Assembly (NCBI RefSeq): GCF_003574965.1
Contig: NZ_CP032317.1
Span: forward strand, 3,162,001 to 3,226,000
Direction: 5' to 3'
DNA length: 64,000 nt
DNA from: Hymenobacter oligotrophus
Lineage (GTDB): Bacteria > Bacteroidota > Bacteroidia > Cytophagales > Hymenobacteraceae
In this document: one piece after another, positions 51,084 to 58,306 of the stretch
How the letters are laid out: every line of letters begins with the position of its first letter
Position numbering within the stretch: the stretch's first letter is position 1
Notes under the pieces: generated by a model
Seen by the model: the letters and a program-made list of their open reading frames with translations, nothing else
Databases searched by the model: none
Told to the model about the DNA's origin: nothing
Made by a program: the position numbers and the translations under genes

Positions 51084-51599
51084 ATGGATTTATTACCTAG
51101 GGTAGCATTGGTAGGTAGCTGCGCGTTGTTGGCCGCTGCGTTAGCTGCCTGCCAGGCGCCGCGCGGCCCCGTGGGCTTTTGGTCGCGTAACCGCCTCGAT
51201 GCGCAGCAGGAGCGCCACGGCCCTTGGCGCGCGTACTTCGATAGCGCCGCCACCAAACTGGCATCGCGCGGACACTACCGGCACGGCCGGCCCCGTGGCC
51301 ATTGGCGCTACTACGCCTACCAAGGCCAACTCGACCACGACGACCGGTACCGCTCGGGCGGGCTAATGCTGGTGCGCCATTTCCACGCCAACGGGCAAGT
51401 GGCCCGGCAGGGCCAAGCCCATTTGGAGAGCGACAGCGCGGTGGTGCAGTACTACTGGTTTGGGCGGTGGCTGCTTTACGACACAATCGGGCGCGAAATC
51501 GGATGGGAGCTCTACGACAAAGGCTACCGCATGGCCCAAGGCAAGGGTGCGACCAATGTATCGCACAAACCCCGCAGCAGCAGGCAGGGCAGCAAATAA
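51084..51599 (+). CDS. Lipoprotein with MORN-like repeats
   Basis: A 171-residue lipoprotein. The signal ends in a lipobox (AAALAAC, about residue 23). The mature protein has repeats of the MORN/YwqK type, alternating Gly and aromatic residues: RHGPWRAYFDSAATKLASRG, HYRHGRPRGHWRYYAYQGQL and HFHANGQVARQGQAHLESD. Such repeats occur in many Bacteroidota lipoproteins and in YwqK-type proteins; function is unknown. The C-terminus is basic. The ATG at 51084 gives a good signal peptide. No terminator is apparent. Confidence 0.7.
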   Translation: MDLLPRVALVGSCALLAAALAACQAPRGPVGFWSRNRLDAQQERHGPWRAYFDSAATKLASRGHYRHGRPRGHWRYYAYQGQLDHDDRYRSGGLMLVRHFHANGQVARQGQAHLESDSAVVQYYWFGRWLLYDTIGREIGWELYDKGYRMAQGKGATNVSHKPRSSRQGSK

Positions 51600-51677
51600 T
51601 CCTATTGTCTTTATTTGTTTATTATTAAGGCGATTATATATTTATCGTATTCGTTCTGCTACTAAATACCACCTGCA

Positions 51678-51878
51678 TTGCACACTTTTACTGCCACCGA
51701 ACTCGCTTCGCAGCCGTACGTTTCGCGCAAGAAGCGCTACCGCCGCCGGGTTGTAACCGAGCCCAAAAGCATTCTGGGGAAACGAACCACGCTAGCTTTG
51801 CTGGGGCTGCTGGTGCTAGCCTTGCTGGCCAGCCTGGGGGTGATTGCCGGCTCCCTGGCAAGCGGCATCCCAACGTAA
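51678..51878 (+). CDS. Small single-span membrane protein
   Basis: A 66-residue protein with TTG start, a strongly basic head (RKKRYRRRVVTEPKS) and one membrane span (TTLALLGLLVLALLASLGVIAG). It lies alone in an AT-richer gap. The layout is that of a real small inner-membrane protein with cytoplasmic N-terminus, but TTG start and lack of a recognisable family leave it uncertain. Confidence 0.45.
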   Translation: MHTFTATELASQPYVSRKKRYRRRVVTEPKSILGKRTTLALLGLLVLALLASLGVIAGSLASGIPT

Positions 51879-51926
51879 CCATTCATCGGACCAAACGGCT
51901 CTGTACTAATTAGCTATAGCGCAGCC

Positions 51927-51968
51927 CGGCAACGGCGGCACCCCAACGTTGGAGTGCCGCCGTTGCCG
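51927..51968. repeat. Hairpin between converging genes
   Basis: A perfect 15-bp inverted repeat (CGGCAACGGCGGCAC at 51927-51941 with 51954-51968); the 12-base centre is itself nearly palindromic (CCAACGTTGG). It lies between the small membrane protein gene and the leftward AIM24 gene. There is no strong T-tract, so it is only a possible terminator. Confidence 0.6.
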
Positions 51969-51991
51969 TTGATTGGTAGGGGGCAGTTGGC

Positions 51992-52771
51992 TTATTGGTC
52001 GAACACGCGGCCTAGGCCACCTAGCACCGAGCCGCTTTCTTTTTGGGCATTGCCACCGTTGGGCATCAGGGCCTGAATAAGTTTTTTCACGGGCATGCTT
52101 TGCAGCCACACGCGGCCGGTGCCACGCAGCGTGGCCAGCAGCAGGCCTTCGCCGCCAAAAATCATCGACTTGAGGTTGCCGGCGCGGGCAATGCTGAACT
52201 CGATGCCCGGCTCGAAGGCCACCACGCAGCCGGTATCTACGCGCAGCATTTCGCCGTTCAGGCGGCGCTCAATTACGGTGCCGCCCGCATGAATAAATGC
52301 CTTGCCGTCGCCGGTAAGCTTCTGCAAGATAAATCCTTCGCCCCCGAAAAAGCCCGAACCGAGGCGCTGGTTGAAGTGAATGCCGATTTTGGTGCCCCGC
52401 GCGGCAGCCAAAAAGCCGTCTTTCTGCACAATCAGGCCGTTGGGCAGGGTGCTCAGGTCGAGGGGCATAATGGTGCCGGGGTAGGGGGCCGAAAAGCCCA
52501 CCCGGGCTTTGCCGTGGTGCCCGGCGTGGGTAAAGTGCGTCATGAAGAGCGACTCGCCGGTAATCATGCGCGTGCCAGCCGAAAGCAGCTTGCCGAAAAA
52601 GCCCTGATCAGGCTCCGAGCCGTCGCCCATGCGCGTATCCCAGGCAATGGGCTCGTCCATGTACACCATGGTGCCGGCCTCGGCAATAACCGATTCGCCC
52701 GGGTCGAGCTCAATTTCTACTACCTGAATATCGTGGCCAATAATGCGGTAATCAACGTCGTGTGAACGCAT
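51992..52771 (-). CDS. AIM24/TIGR00266 family protein
   Basis: A 259-residue protein of the AIM24 (TIGR00266) family, beta-helix-like proteins of unknown function found in bacteria and mitochondria. Seen: [53 protein letters not shown], the repeat [60 protein letters not shown] and [11 protein letters not shown] followed by [20 protein letters not shown]. Some members are linked to membrane or stress functions, which cannot be inferred here. No signal peptide. Confidence 0.9.
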   Translation of the reverse strand: MRSHDVDYRIIGHDIQVVEIELDPGESVIAEAGTMVYMDEPIAWDTRMGDGSEPDQGFFGKLLSAGTRMITGESLFMTHFTHAGHHGKARVGFSAPYPGTIMPLDLSTLPNGLIVQKDGFLAAARGTKIGIHFNQRLGSGFFGGEGFILQKLTGDGKAFIHAGGTVIERRLNGEMLRVDTGCVVAFEPGIEFSIARAGNLKSMIFGGEGLLLATLRGTGRVWLQSMPVKKLIQALMPNGGNAQKESGSVLGGLGRVFDQ

Positions 52772-52824
52772 GGGTAAGCAGCTGATTGGTGCAGCAGCAA
52801 GTATAGCGAAGTGCTAATTAAAAA

Positions 52825-52872
52825 GCAGCGCCCCGGCACCTAGGCCACTTGACCTAGGTGCCGGGGCGCTGC
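52825..52872 (-). terminator. Terminator with CCTAGG in both arms
   Basis: A perfect 20-bp stem (52825-52844 with 52853-52872; core GCGCCCCGGCACCTAGG) with an 8-base loop. On the minus strand it is followed by TTTTTAATT, so it ends the leftward gene starting at 53284. Confidence 0.88.
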
Positions 52873-52894
52873 CAGCAGCCACGCGCGGCGGGTG

Positions 52895-53284
52895 TTATTC
52901 TTCGGGCTCGGCGGTGGTTCCGCCGGTGGGCAATGCGGTGTCGTCGTCGGTTTTTTTGCTGCGTTTGGCCTCGCGCGAGGTACGCCGCATGAAGTCCTCG
53001 TCTGTTTCCTCGGGTTCGGCGGCTTCGCCTTCCTCCAGCGGAAAATCCTCCTCGTCTTCGGCGGCGGCATCGGCCAAGGCTTTTTCGCCAAACTGGCCTT
53101 CGCGGTTCACCAGTTTCTTGTCGCGCACGTGGCGGTTCAAGAATTCGTTGATCTGCTCGATGCTGTACGTAGAGGTGATTTCGCCCAGCGGGTTCACTTT
53201 GATTTCAAAGCCTTCCAGCTCTTTGTGCACCCGGGGCTTCTTGGCCGGGTCCTGCTGCTTTTTTTTAACGGGTTTCTTGGCCAT
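52895..53284 (-). CDS. Conserved hypothetical charged protein
   Basis: A 129-residue hydrophilic protein. The first 60 residues are the conserved-looking part: a Lys-rich head, RVHKELEGFEIKVNPLGEIT and STYSIEQINEFLNRHVRDKK. The rest is acidic and low in complexity (AAAEDEEDFPLEEGEAAEPE, then RRTSREAKRSKKTDDD), so probably disordered. I recall proteins with a PLGEI-T-STYSIE core as conserved in Cytophagales, without a function. It ends at a strong terminator. Confidence 0.65.
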   Translation of the reverse strand: MAKKPVKKKQQDPAKKPRVHKELEGFEIKVNPLGEITSTYSIEQINEFLNRHVRDKKLVNREGQFGEKALADAAAEDEEDFPLEEGEAAEPEETDEDFMRRTSREAKRSKKTDDDTALPTGGTTAEPEE

Positions 53285-53452
53285 GATGGGTCGCGCCTAG
53301 GGTTGGGGTGTGCTGGCGGCTTCGTCTGCGTTTGCAGCGCAACCAAAGCCGCTGTGTGGCTTCACAATTACGTAGGGGCTAGCTTCTCGGATGCGTTGCG
53401 CAACGGATTAGGCCGCGGGGCCCGCCAAGCACAAGCAGCCCGGGTGCAAACA

Positions 53453-53488
53453 AAAAGCCCATCGACAACAAACTGCCGATGGGCTTTT
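53453..53488 (-). terminator. Terminator of gltX
   Basis: A perfect 12-bp stem AAAAGCCCATCG/CGATGGGCTTTT (53453-53464 with 53477-53488) with A/T tracts at both ends, 28 bases beyond the gltX stop on the minus strand. Confidence 0.85.
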
Positions 53489-53516
53489 CAAAGCCAAGCT
53501 AGAACAAGCCTGCCGG

Positions 53517-55073
53517 TTAGCTGGCTTGCGGCGCAAGGGCCGCCACGGCGGCCTCAATTCGCTCGGCCGTTTCCTGAGTGCCCAGAATGCTCATGATGGC
53601 CATCAAATCGGGGCCGGCGGCGGCGCCGGTAACGGCTACGCGCAGCGCTTGCAGCACTTGGCCAATCTTGATGCCCAGGCGCTCGAGAACCTGCGTGAGC
53701 AGCGCCTTGATGCCGTCGGGGGTGGTGTCGGTTGCCGCGGGCAGCGCCTGGGCAAATTCACCTAGGGCGCCGGCTACCTGGGCGTTCCACTTCTTGCTGA
53801 TTACCTGCTCGTCGTAGCCGTTGGGGCGCTCGAAAAACAAGCGAGCTTCGCGGGCCAAATCGGCCGGGAAGGTGGCGCGCTCTTTCACCAGCCCGGCAAT
53901 TTGCTCGGCTTTGTCGGCGGGTACTTCGGCCGTAATGCCTTGCTCTTGCAGCGAGGCCACGAGGTACTGCGCCAGCTCGCTATCGGGCTTGGCGCGCAGG
54001 TACTGCTCGTTGTACCAGCGCACTTTGTTTTGGTCGAAGCGGGCCGGCGACTTGCTTACGCGCTCAATCGTAAAGGCCTCGATCAGCTCCGGCATCGAGA
54101 ACAGCTCCTGCGTGGTGCCGGGGTTCCAGCCCAAGAAAGCCAGGAAGTTGATGAACGCCTCGGGCAAGTAGCCCGCTTCGCGGTAGCCGCTGCTCACGGT
54201 TGGCTCGCCGGTTTCGGCGTCCTTGCCGTGGAATTCAAGCGGAAATACCGGGAAACCCAGCCGGTCGCCGTCGCGCTTGCTCAGCTTGCCGGTGCCGTCG
54301 GGCTTCAGCAGCAGGGGCAAGTGGGCAAATTGCGGCATGGTACTTTCCCAGCCTAGGTAGCGGTACAGCAGCACGTGCAACGGGGCCGAGGGCAGCCACT
54401 CCTCACCCCGAATCACGTGGGTGATTTCCATGAGGTGGTCGTCCACGATGTTGGCCAGGTGGTATGTAGGCATGCCGTCCGACTTCATCAGCACCTTGTC
54501 GTCGATCGACGAGGAATGCACCACCACCCAACCGCGGATCAGGTCGTTGAAGCGAACTTCCTCCTTGCGTGGCACCTTCAGGCGAATGACGTAGGGCGCG
54601 CCGCTTTCGAGCAGCTGCTTTACTTCCTCGTCGGGCAGCGTGAGGGAATTGCGCATTTGGGTACGCGTAATGCTGTTGTACTGCGGGTTGGGCACTTTGG
54701 CCGCCGTGAGGCGCGCGCGCATGGCGTCGAGCTCCTCGGGCGTGTCGAAGGCGTAGTACGCGTGGCCCGCCTCGATGAGCTGCATGGCGTACTGCATGTA
54801 CATGGGCTTCCGCTCGCTTTGGCGGTACGGCGCGTGCGGGCCGCCTTGCTCGGGGCCTTCGTCAATCTCGATGCCGCACCACCGCAGCGAATCCATGATG
54901 TACTGCTCGGCGCCGGGTACGAAACGGTTCTGGTCGGTGTCTTCGATGCGTAGCAGCATCTTGCCGCCCAGCTTGCGGGCCAGCAGGTAGTTATACAGCG
55001 CAGTGCGCACGCCGCCAATGTGCAGCGGCCCGGTCGGGCTGGGCGCAAAACGCACCCGAACTTCTCTTTCCAT
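53517..55073 (-). CDS. gltX: Glutamate--tRNA ligase
   Basis: A 518-residue class Ib synthetase charging tRNA-Glu. Seen: the HIGH region RFAPSPTGPLHIGGVRTALY (about residues 8-27), RIEDTDQNRFVPGAEQYI, YAFDTPEELDAMRARL, VHSSSIDDKVLMKSDGMPTY, HLPLLLKPDGTGKLSKRDGD with the KMSKS-type KLSKRDGD (about 265) and LGFPVFPLEF. The C-terminal anticodon-binding helices end in TQEVLERLGIKIGQVLQ-like sequence (here LTQVLERLGIKIGQVLQALR) and AAAGPDLMAIMSILGTQET. The start at 55073 is used; the ORF is open to 55085. It is a single gene in a leftward unit. Confidence 0.95.
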   Translation of the reverse strand: MEREVRVRFAPSPTGPLHIGGVRTALYNYLLARKLGGKMLLRIEDTDQNRFVPGAEQYIMDSLRWCGIEIDEGPEQGGPHAPYRQSERKPMYMQYAMQLIEAGHAYYAFDTPEELDAMRARLTAAKVPNPQYNSITRTQMRNSLTLPDEEVKQLLESGAPYVIRLKVPRKEEVRFNDLIRGWVVVHSSSIDDKVLMKSDGMPTYHLANIVDDHLMEITHVIRGEEWLPSAPLHVLLYRYLGWESTMPQFAHLPLLLKPDGTGKLSKRDGDRLGFPVFPLEFHGKDAETGEPTVSSGYREAGYLPEAFINFLAFLGWNPGTTQELFSMPELIEAFTIERVSKSPARFDQNKVRWYNEQYLRAKPDSELAQYLVASLQEQGITAEVPADKAEQIAGLVKERATFPADLAREARLFFERPNGYDEQVISKKWNAQVAGALGEFAQALPAATDTTPDGIKALLTQVLERLGIKIGQVLQALRVAVTGAAAGPDLMAIMSILGTQETAERIEAAVAALAPQAS

Positions 55074-55135
55074 ACAAAACGACAATATCGGGCCCCAACC
55101 AACTGCAGGGGCCTAACAGCGGCGCAAAGGTAGGA

Positions 55136-55204
55136 AGGAAGTTAGGTAGTTTAGGAGTTAATGAGTTAGGCAGTTGAAGAGTAGATGAGTTTGTGAGTTA
55201 AGGA
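55136..55204. repeat. Degenerate GAGTTA-rich tract
   Basis: A low-complexity stretch of AGTTA/GAGTT units (for example AGTTAATGAGTTAGGCAGTT) in the gap upstream of gltX. No gene or promoter was seen in it. Confidence 0.45.
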
Positions 55205-55316
55205 AAGCTACGCAGAGCAGTAGAGCAAGCGAGGCCCTAGGTCGCGCGTGCGCGTCGGGGCCCAGGCACCTCGGCACTCTTGCTTTCGCTAACCCACAAA
55301 CTCCTAAACCCTGTAG

Positions 55317-55508
55317 CTAAGCTTCGCCCCGGTTTCGGAACGCGAGCCAAAGCGCCAGCCCGAGCAGCGTTACGCCGCCCCGGATTAGCCAAGCCGTGGT
55401 TTCGCCCCACTGCTCGATCCAGCTCAGGAACATGAATTTCATGCCCACAAAGGGCAACACCAACGACACCAGCCCCACCAGCAGTAAGCCAAGGCCTAGC
55501 TCTTTCAT
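55317..55508 (-). CDS. Small two-span membrane protein
   Basis: A 63-residue protein with two membrane spans (ELGLGLLLVGLVSLVLPFVG; WLIRGGVTLLGLALWLAF), separated by MKFMFLSWIEQWGETTA and ending in RNRGEA. The start at 55508 (MKELGLGLL) is preferred to the frame start at 55538. Similar short proteins with a W-rich middle are common in this phylum; I know no function. Confidence 0.62.
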   Translation of the reverse strand: MKELGLGLLLVGLVSLVLPFVGMKFMFLSWIEQWGETTAWLIRGGVTLLGLALWLAFRNRGEA

Positions 55509-55563
55509 AACGGCTTTGTTTAGAGTACTTGGGGGCAACGCCGCGCCGCCGAGCTTAGTACAC

Positions 55564-55953
55564 CTAGGCCTTCACGGCAATGCACGAAATTTCCACCAGC
55601 ACGTCTTTGGGCAGGCGGGCTACCTCCACGGTTTCGCGGGCGGGGTAGGGACCGGCGCCAAAGTACGAGCCGTAGATTTCGTTGATGGTGCCGAAGTGCC
55701 CTAGGTCTTTCACGAAGATGCTGCACTTCACCACGTCGGGCAGGGCGTAGCCGCCGGCGGCCAGCACGGCCTGCAGGTTGCGCATTACTTGGTGGGTTTG
55801 GGCCTGCACGTCGCCTTCGCCGATGAGCTGTCCGCCCGAGGCGTCGAGGGCAATTTGGCCCGATACGTAGATGGTGTTGCCGGCCTGCACGGCCTGGCTG
55901 TAGGGCCCGATGGGGGCCGGCGCCTCGGGCGAGTTGATGATGGTATTTGCCAT
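55564..55953 (-). CDS. ridA: RidA family reactive intermediate deaminase
   Basis: RidA (129 residues) hydrolyses reactive 2-aminoacrylate and other enamines/imines from PLP enzymes, releasing ammonia. Seen: PIGPYSQAVQAGNTIYVSGQ (substrate pocket, Tyr and Gln positions), QTHQVMRNLQAVLAAGGYAL, DVVKCSIFVKDLGHFGTINE and the catalytic Arg in PARETVEVARLPKDVLVEIS (about residue 105). Full length for a RidA trimer subunit. It is divergent from the 3HCDH-like gene over a 57-base interval that should hold both promoters. Confidence 0.95.
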   Translation of the reverse strand: MANTIINSPEAPAPIGPYSQAVQAGNTIYVSGQIALDASGGQLIGEGDVQAQTHQVMRNLQAVLAAGGYALPDVVKCSIFVKDLGHFGTINEIYGSYFGAGPYPARETVEVARLPKDVLVEISCIAVKA

Positions 55954-56010
55954 GAGAAAGGTAAAGGCGGGCCGAAACCCTATTTTCGTGGCCTGAACTT
56001 AGCCAAAACG

Positions 56011-56706
56011 ATGCACCTGCTCATCCTCGACGGTCAACACCTTGCAGCCGAACTCCGCGAAAAGTTCGGCGCGCAGCACCAATACACCTTCGTGCCCGAG
56101 GCCGGCGGCCGCCTCGTCGACGAGCTCGAATCGGCCATGCCGCTGCTCGACGACGCGCTGCCCACCGCCGACGTGGTGTTCGATTTCGGCAACTACGGCC
56201 CGCTCTACGAAGAAAAAGAAGGCATTGTAGCTTTTGTAGAGGCTGCTACCGAGTCGTTGGCTTCGCGCTTTGGTGCCGACAAGCCCGCGTACCCGGTTTT
56301 TGGCTTTTGCGGATTGCCCACCTTGCTCAACCGCAGTTTGCTCGAGGTAAGCCTCTACGACCCCGCCGATGCTGCGCTGCTCGCCAGCACCTGCGCGGCC
56401 CTAGGCACCGCGTACCGCGTGGTAGAAGACCGCGTGGGCCTGGTAACCCCGCGCGTGGTTTGCATGATCATCAACGAAGCCTGCTATACCCTGCAGGAAG
56501 GCACGGCCAGTATCCGCGACATCGACCTAGGGATGAAGCTCGGCACCAACTACCCCAAGGGCCCGTTTGAGTGGGCCAACGCCATAGGCGTGGAGCGGGT
56601 GTACGAGGTGCTGAATATGCTCTGGGAAGATACCCGCGACGAGCGGTACAAAATCTCCCCTTTGCTTAAGCACATGGTGCAGCGGCAAGAAACTTTCGTG
56701 CTTTAG
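56011..56706 (+). CDS. 3-hydroxyacyl-CoA dehydrogenase C-terminal domain protein
   Basis: A 231-residue protein resembling 3-hydroxyacyl-CoA dehydrogenase (3HCDH). The C-terminal half is a good 3HCDH C-terminal domain: EDRVGLVTPRVVCMIINEAC, YTLQEGTASIRDIDLGMKLG and TNYPKGPFEWANAIGVERVY. The N-terminal half keeps the size and rhythm of the NAD-binding domain but lacks GxGxxG (MHLLILDGQHLAAELREKFG) and has a divergent catalytic His segment (FGFCGLPTLLNRSLLEVSLY, where GxHFFNPxxxxxLVEV is expected). Thus the family is clear but NAD-dependent activity is doubtful; it might act as a non-catalytic or different enzyme. A TATTTTCG box lies at 55981. It overlaps the convergent gene by 4 bases. Confidence 0.8.
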   Translation: MHLLILDGQHLAAELREKFGAQHQYTFVPEAGGRLVDELESAMPLLDDALPTADVVFDFGNYGPLYEEKEGIVAFVEAATESLASRFGADKPAYPVFGFCGLPTLLNRSLLEVSLYDPADAALLASTCAALGTAYRVVEDRVGLVTPRVVCMIINEACYTLQEGTASIRDIDLGMKLGTNYPKGPFEWANAIGVERVYEVLNMLWEDTRDERYKISPLLKHMVQRQETFVL

Positions 56707-58193
56707 GGCTGCCGAGAATCGGCGGTCGGCGGCTCGGGCACCCGGATGCTGCGCTTGCCAAAGTACTCGGCGTAGGCTTGGTTGGCCCAATCGTTGGGGT
56801 TGGTTTCCAGGTCTGAAAACAAGACGGTGGCGGGCGGGTCGAGCAGGCGTTCTACCATTACATCGGGCGGGGTGGCAGTGCGTAGATAGGCGTAGCGGGC
56901 AGTCAGCTGCCGGTCGTAACGTGCCGCTGCACCACCTAGCCAGTCGCGGTAAGCCACCACAATGTTGTTGGCGTTATCGCGCGGTTCGCGGCCGCGCATG
57001 CGGCGCGTGTGCCCAAAGGCAAACACAACTACCACCCATAAAATTAGCCCCCACTGCAGCGCCCTAGGTACCGCAAGCCGCTGCACGCCAAGCTTGCTCC
57101 AGCCGTAGCGCGCCCAGGCGTAAGCATGCAAAAACCACCACACCAGAAAGAATAGGTACAGCACGTTTTTCGACCTAGGCGGCATGGCAAGGCTCGTCGT
57201 CCAGAAAGCCACAAACATCAGGAACATCAACGACACGGCCATCAGCACGAGCATAAGCAGAGGGCGCTTGGCCAAGCGGTTCAGGGGCAGCGTGGGCACT
57301 TTGTGTAAGCCAATGCCGACTGGAGCCAGCAGCACCGTAAGCGCAAGTAGTACCCCATTGCCGAGCCAGTTTACCACAAGGCGGTAGGCGGCTAACCCGC
57401 CTTTATCGAGTGCCTGCCAAACGGTGTATTGCCGCGTGGATTGATCGAGGCGCACAAAATTGCCCGGCGCCAAAAAGGTAGCCGTGCAGGCCGCCCCCAC
57501 CACCAGGGCCAGCAGTACGTATGGCCAGGCAATGCGGCGTTGCTCCAGGCTGCACAGTATGGCAAAGGCGCCCGCACCTAGGAGCAGGGGCACGGCATTG
57601 GTTTCGTTGCCGCCCACAATCACGACGGCAAGCAAGCAGGCGGCCACTAGCCAGTTGCGCCGGCTGCGGGCGGCGGTGCTGCTGGCGTGTTTGCCCAAGG
57701 CGCCCAACCAGATTAGGCTCAGCAGGGCGGGCAATAAATAATTGAAGTTGCTGGTAATCCAGTAAAAGGCTTCCGCAGTGCTCGGCATCTGATACAAGAA
57801 CAGTAAAGTGAGCAAGCCGCTGGCCAGCCACAGTTGCCAGCGGCCGTATTGCGTACCCAGCAGCATCCGCAGCAGCGCGTACCACGCTGCCGGCACCGCC
57901 AAAATCATCAGCAGGCAAACAGCACCGTATCCTTCGGTAATGAAGCCGTACGTTACCGGGTGCAGCAAGGCCCACAACACCGCCGAGGTGTAACGGCCCG
58001 TCCACTGCATGTACAGGTAAGTTATTTGCCCGAAATGACCGTTTTGGTCCACTTGGGTAGCCATTAGAAAATCATCGGCCGACGGGTGCGCGTACCAGCA
58101 CAGCACCAAGAAGGGCAACAAGCCAAGTGCCGCCGCCGCTGCCAGCAACCAAGTACCTAAGCGAAAGCGGGAAGCTGATAACGCAGTTTTCAC
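56703..58193 (-). CDS. DUF6056-type polytopic membrane protein
   Basis: A membrane protein of about 496 residues with roughly ten to twelve spans. The first loop carries WYAHPSADDFLMATQVDQNG, the acidic motif typical of DUF6056 and reminiscent of GT-C glycosyltransferases, where an Asp pair after the first span binds a metal and a polyprenyl-linked sugar; NYLLPALLSLIWLG and GGNETNAVPLLLGAG follow. A soluble C-terminal part (YDRQLTARYAYLRTATPPDV) ends the protein. GT-C activity is an inference. The ORF is open to 58253, but that start would lie in the glmS terminator tail, so the GTG at 58193 (VKTALSASRFRLG) is a better guess. It lies immediately after glmS on the same strand. Confidence 0.68.
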   Translation of the reverse strand: MKTALSASRFRLGTWLLAAAAALGLLPFLVLCWYAHPSADDFLMATQVDQNGHFGQITYLYMQWTGRYTSAVLWALLHPVTYGFITEGYGAVCLLMILAVPAAWYALLRMLLGTQYGRWQLWLASGLLTLLFLYQMPSTAEAFYWITSNFNYLLPALLSLIWLGALGKHASSTAARSRRNWLVAACLLAVVIVGGNETNAVPLLLGAGAFAILCSLEQRRIAWPYVLLALVVGAACTATFLAPGNFVRLDQSTRQYTVWQALDKGGLAAYRLVVNWLGNGVLLALTVLLAPVGIGLHKVPTLPLNRLAKRPLLMLVLMAVSLMFLMFVAFWTTSLAMPPRSKNVLYLFFLVWWFLHAYAWARYGWSKLGVQRLAVPRALQWGLILWVVVVFAFGHTRRMRGREPRDNANNIVVAYRDWLGGAAARYDRQLTARYAYLRTATPPDVMVERLLDPPATVLFSDLETNPNDWANQAYAEYFGKRSIRVPEPPTADSRQP

Positions 58194-58251
58194 GGCCGCA
58201 AAGCTGGCAGGAACGGTGGAACTGTCCGAACGAAGCGTTTCGAAAATGCAC

Positions 58252-58285
58252 AAAAAAAGCGCCCACCAGGGGGCGCTTTTCTCTT
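58252..58285 (-). terminator. Terminator of glmS
   Basis: AAAAGCGCCC (58255-58264) pairs with GGGCGCTTTT (58271-58280), with a 6-base loop and A/T tracts on both sides, 25 bases beyond the glmS stop. Read leftward it ends in TTTTTTTG. Confidence 0.85.
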
Positions 58286-58306
58286 TTGTTGCTTGGTTGA
58301 TGTGGA

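Noticed and set aside
55136-55204. CRISPR array
   Set aside because: The AGTTA-type repetition is short, irregular and without spacers of constant length; nowhere else in the window is there a regular repeat-spacer pattern.
58194-58253. TTG start at 58253 for the DUF6056 protein
   Set aside because: It would begin in the T-tract of the glmS terminator, and the first 20 residues show no membrane-protein character; a GTG at 58193 directly precedes the first span.
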